Shown piece by piece: positions 1 through 7,213 of a stretch of DNA of 35,235 nucleotides. The notes beneath the pieces are model-generated. The model made no database searches. It saw only the letters and a program-made list of their open reading frames with translations, and was not told where the DNA came from. Where the stretch lies: positions 1-35,235 of IMG/VR virus record IMGVR_UViG_3300034682_000397; one strand, 5' to 3'. Origin of the DNA: a virus. Each line of letters opens with the position of its first letter. Position 1 is the stretch's first letter. The translations under genes were made by a program, and so were the position numbers.

Positions 1-1290
1 GTGGTATTTGATGCACGCAAGGCCAAAGCCTTAAAGGCTGGTGAACACATTATTGTCGATGAGGCCCCGGGGCTGCGCTTGGTCGCCAGCAACACCCGTA
101 TGACCTGGACGTACAGATACAAGAACGATGAGGGGCGTATGAAGCAGGTGGCCATGGGCCATTGGCCTGCTATGTCCTACGCCGCTGCTTTGGGAAAGTG
201 GGATGAGTTGCGCCAGCAGCGGGGTGCTGGTCAGGACTTGGCCAAAGAGAAAAAGCTGGTCACAGCCAAGGTGCGTAGCACGCGGTCGCGTGAGGTCGAT
301 CAGTACCTGGTGGCCAATCTACTGGACGAATACCTGGAGGGGCACGTCAAGCGCAACCGCAAACCCAAGGGCTATGCAGAGACAGCGCGGCTGCTCAGCC
401 ACCTGTACACGGCGCCGATTCGTGGCTTGCCACCAGTTGCGGTCAAGCGCGTGCATGCTTTTGAGCTTTTGGAGACCTTAGGCGCACGTGCGCCGGTGCT
501 GGCCAACACCCTGCGCACTGAGCTGGGTGCCGCATGGGAGTACGCGCTGGATGCAGGGCGCATACCGGAAGAGACGCCCAACTGGTGGCGGCAGATCTTG
601 CGTGGCAAGTTGCGCAGCCGTGGCCAGATTGTGAACGGCACACATCAGGGGCGGGTGCGGCGCGTGCTGGATGCGCAAGAGATGGCCACGCTGATTAAGT
701 TCTTGCCCAACTTCAGCCAGCTCATCGATGACCTGCTGACCATGTACATCTGGACTGGCGCGCGGGGTGCTGAGATTGTGCAGATGGAAGCCAGGGAGGT
801 TGGTCAAGAGGTCGATGGCTGGTGGTGGACGGTACCGCGTGAAAAGCTCAAGACCGGGCGGCATGACTTGGCGGTGGATTTTCGCGTGCCGCTGGTAGGG
901 CGTGCGCTGACGGTGGTGCAGCGCCGACTTGCTTTGTATCAAAAGGGCTATCTATTTCCGTCGCAGAACGCCAATGCACGATCACCACACGTGGAGCAAA
1001 AGATTATTGGCGTGGCCACGTACTGGGTGCGGCCTGAGACCTGTAATGAACGCTTGCCTGCTGACCGCTTGAAGGTGCTGCGCCTGAAGCCTTGGGCGCC
1101 CCACGACTTGCGCCGCACGGTGAAGACAACCCTAGCCAGTATGGGCTGCCCTGAGGAGGTTTCTGAGGCCGTGTTGGGGCACATGCCGTCAGGGATTGTT
1201 GGTGTATACAACCGCCACACCTATGACAAAGAGCGCAGACTGTGGCTCTCGCTGCTTGCGGAGCATTGGGAGGGGTTGGCGAGGGGTTGA
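1..1290 (+). CDS. int: Tyrosine-recombinase phage integrase (P4-like)
   Basis: Site-specific recombinase expected to integrate and excise the prophage. The 429-residue length is typical of P4-like integrases. Residues 1-85 resemble the arm-type DNA-binding domain (DUF4102-like), 100-200 the core-binding SAM-like domain, and 225-415 the catalytic domain. Visible catalytic residues are R255 (in GARGAEI), K284, H368 and R371 (in HDLRR), H394 (in LGH) and the likely nucleophile Y403. The start is GTG at the very first base, so upstream signals and the attachment site cannot be seen and an earlier start cannot be excluded. Its 3' end converges with the leftward early operon and no terminator is visible between them. 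In lambda int belongs to the leftward operon; here it is transcribed against it. Confidence 0.95.
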   Translation: MVFDARKAKALKAGEHIIVDEAPGLRLVASNTRMTWTYRYKNDEGRMKQVAMGHWPAMSYAAALGKWDELRQQRGAGQDLAKEKKLVTAKVRSTRSREVDQYLVANLLDEYLEGHVKRNRKPKGYAETARLLSHLYTAPIRGLPPVAVKRVHAFELLETLGARAPVLANTLRTELGAAWEYALDAGRIPEETPNWWRQILRGKLRSRGQIVNGTHQGRVRRVLDAQEMATLIKFLPNFSQLIDDLLTMYIWTGARGAEIVQMEAREVGQEVDGWWWTVPREKLKTGRHDLAVDFRVPLVGRALTVVQRRLALYQKGYLFPSQNANARSPHVEQKIIGVATYWVRPETCNERLPADRLKVLRLKPWAPHDLRRTVKTTLASMGCPEEVSEAVLGHMPSGIVGVYNRHTYDKERRLWLSLLAEHWEGLARG

Positions 1291-1495
1291 CGGGCGTGGT
1301 TTGCTGTGCGTCATACAAGATGTTTTGTAGTAAACAGATTACGTCGCCCAGTCGGTGCAATTGTTCTAAAGGTTGCCGCTGATTCTCTGGCAGCCGTAGT
1401 TGCTCGCTGGAAATCGCCACTTCGTGACTGTATGCGGCCCGTGCCAGGCCTAGGGCTTTCTCGATTTTTTTTAATCTCGTTTGAGCGCTGTCCAT
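1004..1495 (-). CDS. Small distal ORF of the left operon, antisense to the end of int
   Basis: ORF of 163 residues beginning 2 bases after the stop of the AlpA-like gene, so probably translated by coupling. The first 70 or so residues lie outside int and look like a genuine small protein with a helical, charged segment (starting MDSAQTRLKKIEKALGLARA). The remaining 90 residues are antisense to the last 287 bases of int and have a Cys/Pro/Ala-rich composition typical of shadow reading. No family is recognised. Either the protein really extends into the integrase gene on the opposite strand, or an original stop has been lost. Confidence applies to the existence of the N-terminal coding region, not to the full length. 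Confidence 0.45.
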   Translation of the reverse strand: MDSAQTRLKKIEKALGLARAAYSHEVAISSEQLRLPENQRQPLEQLHRLGDVICLLQNILYDAQQTTPVNPSPTPPNAPQAARATVCALCHRCGGCIHQQSLTACAPTRPQKPPQGSPYWLGLSSPCGASRGAPKASGAAPSSGQQASVHYRSQAAPSTWPRQ

Positions 1496-1497
1496 CG

Positions 1498-1758
1498 CTA
1501 TACCTCATCCTTCGACTTGCGTGGCTTCTTCGCCCCTGTGTTCTCGGGCGGTAGTTGCTCACTGATGGGGCAGGCAAACAGCCAAGCGTCCAGCTCAGCG
1601 CGCAGCCAGGCTACGCGGCGGCCTGCCACTTGGCGGGGTTGGGGGGCGCGGCGCTCACGCACTTCCTTTTCAAATGTGGTGAGGCTCAAGCCGGCATAGG
1701 CTGCAGCCTGTTCGCGCTCCAGTGCTGCTGGGGCAAATTGCATGACGACATAGTTCAT
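1498..1758 (-). CDS. AlpA/excisionase-like MerR-type HTH protein
   Basis: Protein of 86 residues. Residues 10-60 (EREQAAAYAGLSLTTFEKEV, then a basic stretch leading into GRRVAW and AELDAWL) have the pattern of AlpA/MerR-like winged HTH domains used by phage excisionases. The C-terminal tail is Lys/Arg-rich. Start ATG at 1758 is preceded by AGGAGTG at good spacing and overlaps the stop of the upstream gene (ATGA). Its position as one of the last genes of the leftward early operon, next to int, supports a role as recombination directionality factor or as a regulator. The fold call is fairly safe; the excisionase role is inference. Confidence 0.75.
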   Translation of the reverse strand: MNYVVMQFAPAALEREQAAAYAGLSLTTFEKEVRERRAPQPRQVAGRRVAWLRAELDAWLFACPISEQLPPENTGAKKPRKSKDEV

Positions 1759-2267
1759 GCAGACACTCCTTGTTTTTGTTGTTGGGCTGTTGTGCTGAGT
1801 AGTTCCGGTGCCACATGCACCACTTGTCCGCCGGCCGACTGCGCGCGGGCAATCATGCGTTGGCTGGCTCGGTGGATCTCGCCGGCACTGAGCTGCTGCA
1901 GCTGGAATTCGTGCAGGTCCACGAAGGTGGCCAACGCATCCTGCTCGGCAAATTCCAGGGCTGCAGGCAGCCAGGTGCCGCTGGCCATGGCGCGCAGCTC
2001 CCAGCTTTCCAGTGCTGCCTGGGCCTGGGCGATGTGCCCTGCCAGGCCGCGCACGATGCGGGTGCGCTCAATCTCCATGGCCAAGATGGTTTGCGTGTTC
2101 AGCACCAGGTGCTGCAGCTCGGTGGCTACCCCAGCTGCGGCCGCAGCCAGGCAGGTGCGGACAGGGGCCACGATGTCGGCCAGCTCTGCAGTCGTCAGTC
2201 GGGTGCTGTACTTCCAGGCGGTGCTGATTGGGTCTTTGACGGTGCGGCGGCGGGTCTTGGCGGTCAT
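1755..2267 (-). CDS. Hypothetical early phage protein, 170 aa
   Basis: No family recognised. The sequence is mostly helical in character, Ala- and Gln-rich, with a basic N-terminus (MTAKTRRRTVKDP) and no membrane segment or Cys motif. The start ATG at 2267 overlaps the TAA stop of the ParB-like gene by one base (TAATG) and has GGAGG 7 bases upstream. Its own stop overlaps the AlpA-like start by four bases. It is therefore translationally coupled on both sides. A DNA-binding or ParB-partner role is possible, but nothing in the sequence proves it. Confidence 0.8.
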   Translation of the reverse strand: MTAKTRRRTVKDPISTAWKYSTRLTTAELADIVAPVRTCLAAAAAGVATELQHLVLNTQTILAMEIERTRIVRGLAGHIAQAQAALESWELRAMASGTWLPAALEFAEQDALATFVDLHEFQLQQLSAGEIHRASQRMIARAQSAGGQVVHVAPELLSTTAQQQKQGVSA

Positions 2268-4576
2268 TACACAGCCTCCAGGTTCTGCACAAGTTCCAGT
2301 TCGCTGGCATCAAAGGACTTGGTCAGCGGCTTGCAGCGCGGGGCTGCGGGGAATTCCACAAACACGGCTCGATCACCCATCAGGGAGACCGCCTTGCCCT
2401 CTTCGCCGATCCAGGTGCGCAGGCTCTTGCTGACAGTGGGCAGCACGCGAACACCCTTGCCAATCGCCTCGGCACGGGTCTCCGGCGTCAGCGGCTTTGC
2501 TACTGCTGCCCCAGTCTTCTCGTCTGCACCGTCCTGACCATCGTCCGCTGATTCGCCTGTGCCACCGGCAGCAGGCGTGTCTGCGGCGGGCTTGGCCGGC
2601 TTGGATCGCTTGAGCGTCACCAGGGGGCCCGGGGCCTGCGCGGCAGCGGCCGCGACTGGCCCCGCATCGTTGCCTTGCGCGGCCACGGCCGCGCCTGGTT
2701 CTGGTTCCCCAGCAGCAGCCTGCAGCGCGGCAGCGATGCCGGCGGCGGCCGCCTCGGCGCTCAGCTTCTTCCCACCTCCGCCAGCCAGCGCAGCGGGGTC
2801 TCGCTGGGTTTTGCCTTTGGCCTTGCCCTGACCGCCATCCTTGGTAGTACGCGCAGCGGGGTTAAGGGGTAGATCGCTCTTCGGGGCATCAGTGTTATCA
2901 GGCGCGGGCTTGGGCAGATGCAGCACCGCTGCGGCGTGCTTTTCCTCTTTGATGACGGTCTGCAGCTGGGGGCCAAACACGGCGCGTGCCACCAGCATCA
3001 GGCCTTCGTTCTTCTCGCGGCCGTACCCGTAGTAATTGGCGCTGACGTCGCGCTGCATCACGCACAGCAGGTGCAGTAGGTGCGGGGCTGGCGTGTCTTT
3101 GGCGAACTGGTGCAGTGCAGAGACGCCGCCTACCTTGCCCAGGCCCAGGATGGCTGCCACGGCCTCAGCATCGGCCGTGCTGAGGCTGCTGACTGCGCCG
3201 CGCACCAGATAGCGGTGCACGTCCAGGTTGAATGCGTCTGCAGGGTTGTCCTCGATGATGACTTCCCAGGTGCGGTCGCGCAGCTGGTTGCGCCACGCCT
3301 GTTCATACTTGCCTTCGGCTTTGGCAGCGGCCTTGGCCTTCTTGTCCTCGGCGAACGCGATGACTTCCTTAGATACCTTGGCGGATGCATCGGCTTGGCC
3401 CTCTACGGCCTTGAGTAGACGCAGCACCACATCGTTGGGCAGTGCGTCCAGCAGCTCGCCCTTGTTGCGGCGGCTTTCGATCTTCACGGGCAGGATGCCT
3501 TCGGCCTCCATCTGCTTGCCGATGATCTTGCGCAGTGGCTGGTCAGTCGGGCTGTCTTCCGCCGTGTCCAGACGGCGGTAACCCACCATCTTGTCGTTGT
3601 AGCCGTGCTGGCCGGCCAGCTCCTGGGCCTCTTCGCCCACGATGACGGTTTGGCCCTTTTCCTTCGCGGCCGCCACCTGCTGGGCGATGTGCGCCTGTGT
3701 TTTGTTCTCAAAGCAGGTGCGGTCTGTGCACACGTCTGCACTGTCGATGTCGTCGTACAGGTCGGGGTTGGCCCCGGTGCGCTTGCTGCACTGCATACAG
3801 CTGCCGGCCTTGGCCACCAGGCTGGCATCGGTGATATTGAAGCGTGCCTTGTCCAGGTCCAGCATGAACTCCTGCTGAACATGCTTGGCGCAGTCGCGGT
3901 AGGAGGGCAGCTTGTCGTTCCAGTCCGGCTTGGTCATGTACGCAATCGCCTTCAGCTGCAGCTGCTTGCTGGGAATGCGGGCAATCAGCAGGGCCTTGCT
4001 GAAATCGATGCTGCCAGCGCGCAGGGCTTCCTTGCCTTCTGCGCACATGTCCAGAATCTTCAAGCGGGCGTACACATAGGCTCGGCTCTTGCCGATCTTG
4101 AGCTTCAGCTGGTCGGCGTTGATGCCCTGGTGCTGCATCAGCGTCTGATAGCCTTCGGCCTCTTCCAGTTCGGTGATGTCCTCGCGCTGCAGGTTTTCGA
4201 TCACCTGGGCTTCCAGTGCCTCGTCGTCCGTCATGTCGCGGATCATGGCGGGCACCTGTACCGCATTCGCCAGGCCGCAAGCCCGCCAGCGGCGTTCGCC
4301 GGCCACGATCTCGTAGGCAGCCCGTTCGCGCTTCTCGGCCTTGGCCTTGGCCTGCTCAGCGGCCACGCGGTGGGCGGGCAGGGGGCGCACCAGGATGGGC
4401 TGGTGCACGCCCGTGGCTGCAATGCTGTCTGCCAGATCCTGCAGCGCCGCCTGGTCAAAGTGCTTGCGCGGGTTGGTCAGGCTGGGGGTGATGCTGTGCC
4501 AGGCCAGGTGGTCGAAGGCCGCGCCGGCGCCTGGTGTGGGCAGGGCCTGGGTTAGGGTGTCTTTGGAGTCGGTCAT
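2267..4576 (-). CDS. parB: ParB/Spo0J-like protein with Cys cluster, 769 aa
   Basis: ParB-superfamily nucleic-acid-binding protein. The N-terminal ParB/Srx-like domain (residues about 30-135) contains the hallmark boxes GERRWRA (93-99) and ENLQRED (127-133), which in the family form the CTP-binding pocket and clamp. An HTH region follows at about 150-180. Residues 260-288 carry two CxxC/CxxxxC-like pairs (C260, C263, C283, C288) suggesting a small metal-binding insert. Residues about 590-690 are an Ala/Pro/Gly-rich disordered linker, followed by a conserved-looking C-terminal segment. It is far longer than chromosomal ParB (about 300 aa), and no ParA gene lies nearby. The ATG has AGGAG 8 bases upstream and overlaps the upstream gene by ATGA. 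Partition is possible for a plasmid-like phase, but regulation or DNA clamping may be the actual role. Confidence 0.88.
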   Translation of the reverse strand: MTDSKDTLTQALPTPGAGAAFDHLAWHSITPSLTNPRKHFDQAALQDLADSIAATGVHQPILVRPLPAHRVAAEQAKAKAEKRERAAYEIVAGERRWRACGLANAVQVPAMIRDMTDDEALEAQVIENLQREDITELEEAEGYQTLMQHQGINADQLKLKIGKSRAYVYARLKILDMCAEGKEALRAGSIDFSKALLIARIPSKQLQLKAIAYMTKPDWNDKLPSYRDCAKHVQQEFMLDLDKARFNITDASLVAKAGSCMQCSKRTGANPDLYDDIDSADVCTDRTCFENKTQAHIAQQVAAAKEKGQTVIVGEEAQELAGQHGYNDKMVGYRRLDTAEDSPTDQPLRKIIGKQMEAEGILPVKIESRRNKGELLDALPNDVVLRLLKAVEGQADASAKVSKEVIAFAEDKKAKAAAKAEGKYEQAWRNQLRDRTWEVIIEDNPADAFNLDVHRYLVRGAVSSLSTADAEAVAAILGLGKVGGVSALHQFAKDTPAPHLLHLLCVMQRDVSANYYGYGREKNEGLMLVARAVFGPQLQTVIKEEKHAAAVLHLPKPAPDNTDAPKSDLPLNPAARTTKDGGQGKAKGKTQRDPAALAGGGGKKLSAEAAAAGIAAALQAAAGEPEPGAAVAAQGNDAGPVAAAAAQAPGPLVTLKRSKPAKPAADTPAAGGTGESADDGQDGADEKTGAAVAKPLTPETRAEAIGKGVRVLPTVSKSLRTWIGEEGKAVSLMGDRAVFVEFPAAPRCKPLTKSFDASELELVQNLEAV

Positions 4577-5208
4577 GCTGCTTGCTCCTGCTTGGCTTGG
4601 GCTGCAAGTGCGGTGTCGATAGATTTGGTGAAGTGCTCGGCCACGCTGCCGCGCATGACATTTGCCGGCGCTTCAAGCCCTCGAATCACATAGCGGGAGC
4701 CGCTAATGTGGCTTTCTGCGCCGACTGTTTTGATTGCCTCGCGCCAGCGTGCTGCATCCTGCGCACGGCCTACAAGCTCTCGGATTAAAGAAGCCGCGCA
4801 CTCTATGCCATTCATACCTTCGCGATTCAAGAAGGTTGGATCAAATTTTTCCAGCTCCTTCACGCACGTGAGCCACGCTTCTGTGTGCTCATCCATGTAA
4901 GGCACACGTACTGGATACACATCGTGGTTTCCTGCTGGAAGTCCGGGCGTGTAGAGCTTGGCGTTGGTTACTGCTCCGTGCTCGTCAACATCGAGATTGA
5001 TGCAAGGCCAAATATCCTCTGCAGGCTCTGCAATCTGGTGCAGGCACTTGCCTTGCTCTGCCGTGGCTTTGCCTGCCTCAAATGCTGCGCGCCCGAAGGC
5101 CAGCAGGTGCTCGCGGTCTTGGCCTGTGAAAAAGTTCAGGCTCTGCGGCGCCATGAGCAGCGTCAGGTGGGTATCGTCACCCGGTGTCATTTGGATGGTG
5201 GTTCTCAT
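4573..5208 (-). CDS. Hypothetical early phage protein, 211 aa
   Basis: No family recognised. A soluble acidic protein with several His, Cys and Trp residues scattered but no clear metal motif. The start is ATG at 5208 with AGGGG 7 bases upstream. The start lies one base after the stop of the 36-residue zinc-ribbon-like gene, and the stop overlaps the ParB-like start by four bases. It is probably co-translated with both. The phrase VYPVRVPYMDEHTEAWLTCV and the C-terminal helical part give no functional hint. Confidence 0.8.
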   Translation of the reverse strand: MRTTIQMTPGDDTHLTLLMAPQSLNFFTGQDREHLLAFGRAAFEAGKATAEQGKCLHQIAEPAEDIWPCINLDVDEHGAVTNAKLYTPGLPAGNHDVYPVRVPYMDEHTEAWLTCVKELEKFDPTFLNREGMNGIECAASLIRELVGRAQDAARWREAIKTVGAESHISGSRYVIRGLEAPANVMRGSVAEHFTKSIDTALAAQAKQEQAA

Positions 5209-5209
5209 G

Positions 5210-5320
5210 CTATTTCCCCTCTGGCTTCATAAAGCCGCGTTGGCATGCATGGCAGAGTTGGCCAGCAGCAAGGCAGTTGGTGCGGTTTCTGCAATATGAA
5301 CAAACGACGTAGTAGCTCAT
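5210..5320 (-). CDS. Tiny zinc-ribbon-like protein, 36 aa
   Basis: A 36-codon gene read directly from the complementary strand. It contains CSYC (residues 7-10), a lone C16, and CHAC (residues 23-26), that is CxxC-N12-CxxC, the layout of a minimal zinc ribbon. The rest is short and basic (ends in MKPEGK). Its ATG overlaps the stop of the 185-residue gene upstream by four bases (ATGA), and its stop is one base before the next start, so its placement in the operon is exact. Strict coupling and paired cysteines make it very likely real. It could be a small DNA/RNA-binding or protein-protein adaptor; the function is unknown. Confidence 0.72.
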   Translation of the reverse strand: MSYYVVCSYCRNRTNCLAAGQLCHACQRGFMKPEGK

Positions 5321-5874
5321 GCTGCAAGCCCTTCCATCTGGCCTTTCACACCCAGCGCACGGCGTGCAGCGTTGCGCACTTCGGGGCTGACGGCGTGGCC
5401 AAAGCCTTCGGGGTCGTTAAGGTCTGTGACCAGTGCCTCACAGGCCTGCAGGTCGATGTTGCTTGGGCGGATATAGCCAATGACGAAGGCGCGCCCTCTC
5501 GCCCGCTTGGTAGGCAGCCAGTCCATGTGGGCCAGAAGCTTGCGCAATGCAGTTTCTGTAGCCAGCCTGCTCTTGTTGGGTAGTGCAGGGATGGCTGCAA
5601 GGATCTCCTGCAGGGTCAAAAACCGCTCACTGGTCTCTTCATTGAGGTACTGCCGCACGCGGTCTAACCATTGGTCTTCTAATGTCGGGTCGCAATACAC
5701 AATCTCGCTGGTGGCGGGCTGCTTGCCCAGCCAGCCCAGTGCATCCAGTGCCAGGCTGTGCGCAGCGTTCTCAATGCGCATGCCGGGGCGCGGCTTGGGC
5801 AAGTGGGCGTGCACAGTGGTGTGGCCGCTGGCCGCTGTGGTGATTACGAGCGTAATGGTGGTCATATCAGGCAT
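5317..5874 (-). CDS. Hypothetical early phage protein, 185 aa
   Basis: No family recognised. Residues 1-30 are beta-like (TTITLVITT and following). The middle is helical, with EDQWLDRVRQYLNEE and a segment resembling a small HTH (LTLQEILAAIPALPNKSRLATETALRKLL) that may bind DNA. Start ATG at 5874 has GAGG six bases upstream and overlaps the end of the preceding gene by eight bases. The stop overlaps the zinc-ribbon-like gene. An in-frame second ATG at 5865 is less well placed relative to the ribosome-binding site. Confidence 0.8.
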   Translation of the reverse strand: MPDMTTITLVITTAASGHTTVHAHLPKPRPGMRIENAAHSLALDALGWLGKQPATSEIVYCDPTLEDQWLDRVRQYLNEETSERFLTLQEILAAIPALPNKSRLATETALRKLLAHMDWLPTKRARGRAFVIGYIRPSNIDLQACEALVTDLNDPEGFGHAVSPEVRNAARRALGVKGQMEGLAA

Positions 5875-6217
5875 GCTTGGCCTCTTGAGATTCGGTTGCG
5901 GACACGGCGTGGATGTGGGCCGTGACGGGGAAATGGCACTCCATCAGCTGCAGGACGACCTGCACCTTGATGCGTGTTCCTGGCTTGAGCTGCTTGGCCC
6001 GTGCCTGGGCGGCGGCGTGCTTGCCGGCGGGGAATGGCTGGTTGCAGGTGAAACTGCGCGTACGGTGGGGGCCGACTTCGTGCACCTTCAGGCACAGCAC
6101 GGGCAGGCTGTCGCCGCTGGTGCCCACGGGCATGTAGCGCACCGTGGGTTGCTCGGCCACCGTGCCCTCCATCTCCAGCAGGGCGCCGTAATCGGCGGGG
6201 TCGATGGCGGCGGTCAT
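5867..6217 (-). CDS. Possible OB-fold (SSB-like) early protein, 116 aa
   Basis: The start ATG at 6217 is chosen because GGAGGTG lies seven bases upstream and the stop of the preceding small gene overlaps it (ATGA). A longer reading frame upstream has no ribosome site and overlaps other genes. Alternating hydrophobic strands (LEMEGTVAEQPTVRYM, LPVLCLKVHEV, TRIKVQVVLQLMECHF, TAHIHAV) resemble a five-stranded OB fold as in small phage single-strand-binding or replication proteins. No invariant motif proves this, so the fold is a guess. Position inside the early operon is compatible with a DNA-metabolism role. Confidence 0.7.
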   Translation of the reverse strand: MTAAIDPADYGALLEMEGTVAEQPTVRYMPVGTSGDSLPVLCLKVHEVGPHRTRSFTCNQPFPAGKHAAAQARAKQLKPGTRIKVQVVLQLMECHFPVTAHIHAVSATESQEAKHA

Positions 6218-6321
6218 GTTGGCACCTCCGTGGCAGTCCAGGCGATCACGGCCAGCAGGCACAGTGCCCACGACAACAGGGCGCGCACTGTGGCGCGCAG
6301 CGGGGTGATGGGGTTGGTCAT
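6214..6321 (-). CDS. Small single-pass membrane protein, 35 aa
   Basis: A 35-codon gene with ATGA overlaps at both ends (start with the 47-residue gene, stop with the OB-like gene). Residues 12-30 (VRALLSWALCLLAVIAWTA) form a convincing single transmembrane helix after a short positively charged start. A purine-rich GGCAGGTG lies upstream. Small membrane peptides in early phage operons may affect host membrane functions or superinfection, but no specific role can be read here. Confidence 0.65.
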   Translation of the reverse strand: MTNPITPLRATVRALLSWALCLLAVIAWTATEVPT

Positions 6322-6461
6322 GCCGCACCTGCCTTGCGGGCGCTGATGCCGCCAAGGTCGTGCTGCAGGAAGCCCATGGCGCGGCAGATGGCATCGCACA
6401 CGCTGGAGGCCAGCACGGGGATGGAGGTCTTGCCCTGCGTGACGATGTAGGGGGTCAGCAT
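6318..6461 (-). CDS. Hypothetical small early protein, 47 aa
   Basis: The ATG at 6461 was chosen over a longer upstream frame because GGAGGTG sits eight bases before it. The gene overlaps the end of the 113-residue gene by seven bases and the next gene by four. The sequence (starting MLTPYIVTQGKTSIPVLASS) looks like a small soluble alpha/beta protein with two Cys residues. No family recognised. Confidence 0.65.
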   Translation of the reverse strand: MLTPYIVTQGKTSIPVLASSVCDAICRAMGFLQHDLGGISARKAGAA

Positions 6462-6796
6462 GTGGGCACCTCCGCTTCCAGGCGCAGTCGTTGCGTGCGC
6501 AATTTGCGGGCTGCTTTTGCTACTGCGAGGGCGCGTGGGCAGCCGTAATGAAGCAAAGCGCCGCGGCTGATGACGTGCTGCAGACGTTCGGCGGCATCTT
6601 CTGCCAGTGCGTAGTAGCCAGCCCACAGGGCTTCACGGTATGTGCCTGCTTTCAGCACTAGGTACTTGGCCTTCAGCACCTCGGCCTTGGCGTGCTTCTC
6701 AGGTGCGGTTTCTAAGAAGATGTCTGCGCGATCTATTGCAGGCGCATCTGCGGTTGTGCATACGTGTGCACTGAGGGGAATTCTCCAAGCGTGCAT
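6455..6796 (-). CDS. Hypothetical early phage protein, 113 aa, first gene of the main left operon
   Basis: No family recognised. Helical, Lys/Arg/Ala-rich, with no membrane segment or cofactor motif. ATG at 6796 follows AGGAG with nine bases between. It is the first gene downstream of the strong leftward terminator at 6864-6893, and no convincing promoter is visible in the 70 bases between them. This implies that transcription reaches it by readthrough or antitermination from further right. Confidence 0.75.
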   Translation of the reverse strand: MHAWRIPLSAHVCTTADAPAIDRADIFLETAPEKHAKAEVLKAKYLVLKAGTYREALWAGYYALAEDAAERLQHVISRGALLHYGCPRALAVAKAARKLRTQRLRLEAEVPTC

Positions 6797-6863
6797 GCCT
6801 CACTACTCCTAAAGCTAGAGCTGTTAGCGCCCGTTCTGCTTGCGATTGCAGGCAATTTGGGCA

Positions 6864-6893
6864 ACAAAAAACCCGCCGGGTTAGGGGCGGGTT
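6864..6893 (-). terminator. Intrinsic terminator, leftward
   Basis: Stem AACCCGCC/GGCGGGTT (6870-6877 with 6886-6893) with an eight-base loop. On the minus strand it is followed by six Ts. It lies between the P-loop gene and the main left operon and would stop leftward transcripts unless they are antiterminated. Confidence 0.85.
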
Positions 6894-6955
6894 GTTGGCC
6901 TGTTGAGTACATACAGCACATTTGGTGCTTCGGCACTTGCCAGTCACTGTGGCGG

Positions 6956-7213
6956 TCAGCTGACTAGCTCCAGCGTAACGACAACATCACCAGGCACCAC
7001 TTCAGGTGGAGGCCCCTGCAGGTACTCCACAAAGATCACATCCGCATCGGGCCAGCGATTGATGGCTTGCGTGCGGGTGTTGATGAACTCGCTTTCCGGG
7101 TCGTTCATGCCTGCGCATTTCAGTCCTTGCGCTTCAAACTGTTTGCCAAGCGCCACGGCGTGGGCTGATTTGCCACTACCCTGAATGCCGACGATGTGAA
7201 AGACTCTTGCCAT
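6956..7213 (-). CDS. Miniature P-loop NTPase-like protein, 85 aa
   Basis: Residues 9-16 read GIQGSGKS, a perfect Walker A motif after a beta strand (RVFHIV), followed by a helix. Residues 58-63 (DVIFVE) are a candidate Walker B. At 85 residues it is about half the size of ordinary nucleotide kinases or AAA domains, so it may be a degenerate nucleotide kinase, a small signalling NTPase, or part of a complex. The ATG at 7213 is preferred over the one at 7219, because AAAGGAG directly abuts the latter but is six bases from the former. The start codon overlaps that of the divergent gene on the other strand within CATG. Confidence 0.8.
   Translation of the reverse strand: MARVFHIVGIQGSGKSAHAVALGKQFEAQGLKCAGMNDPESEFINTRTQAINRWPDADVIFVEYLQGPPPEVVPGDVVVTLELVS

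Noticed and set aside
1195-1212. GGTGTA inside int as a possible extra CI operator
   Set aside because: Only one arm is present and the matching TACACC arm at the four-base spacing is missing.
2559-4555. Long rightward ORFs (up to 316 codons) opposite the ParB-like gene
   Set aside because: Antisense shadows of a GC-rich gene; low-quality Leu/Val/Gly-rich composition and no ribosome sites, while the ParB frame has clear motifs.
6797-6863. Promoter for the main left operon
   Set aside because: Only poor -35/-10 matches (TTGCCT, TAACAG at wrong spacing) were found; nothing good enough to call.
6699-6947. 82-codon leftward ORF with several Cys residues
   Set aside because: It would be read across the strong leftward terminator and overlaps the well-initiated 113-aa gene in another frame; composition is Arg/Cys-rich shadow type.
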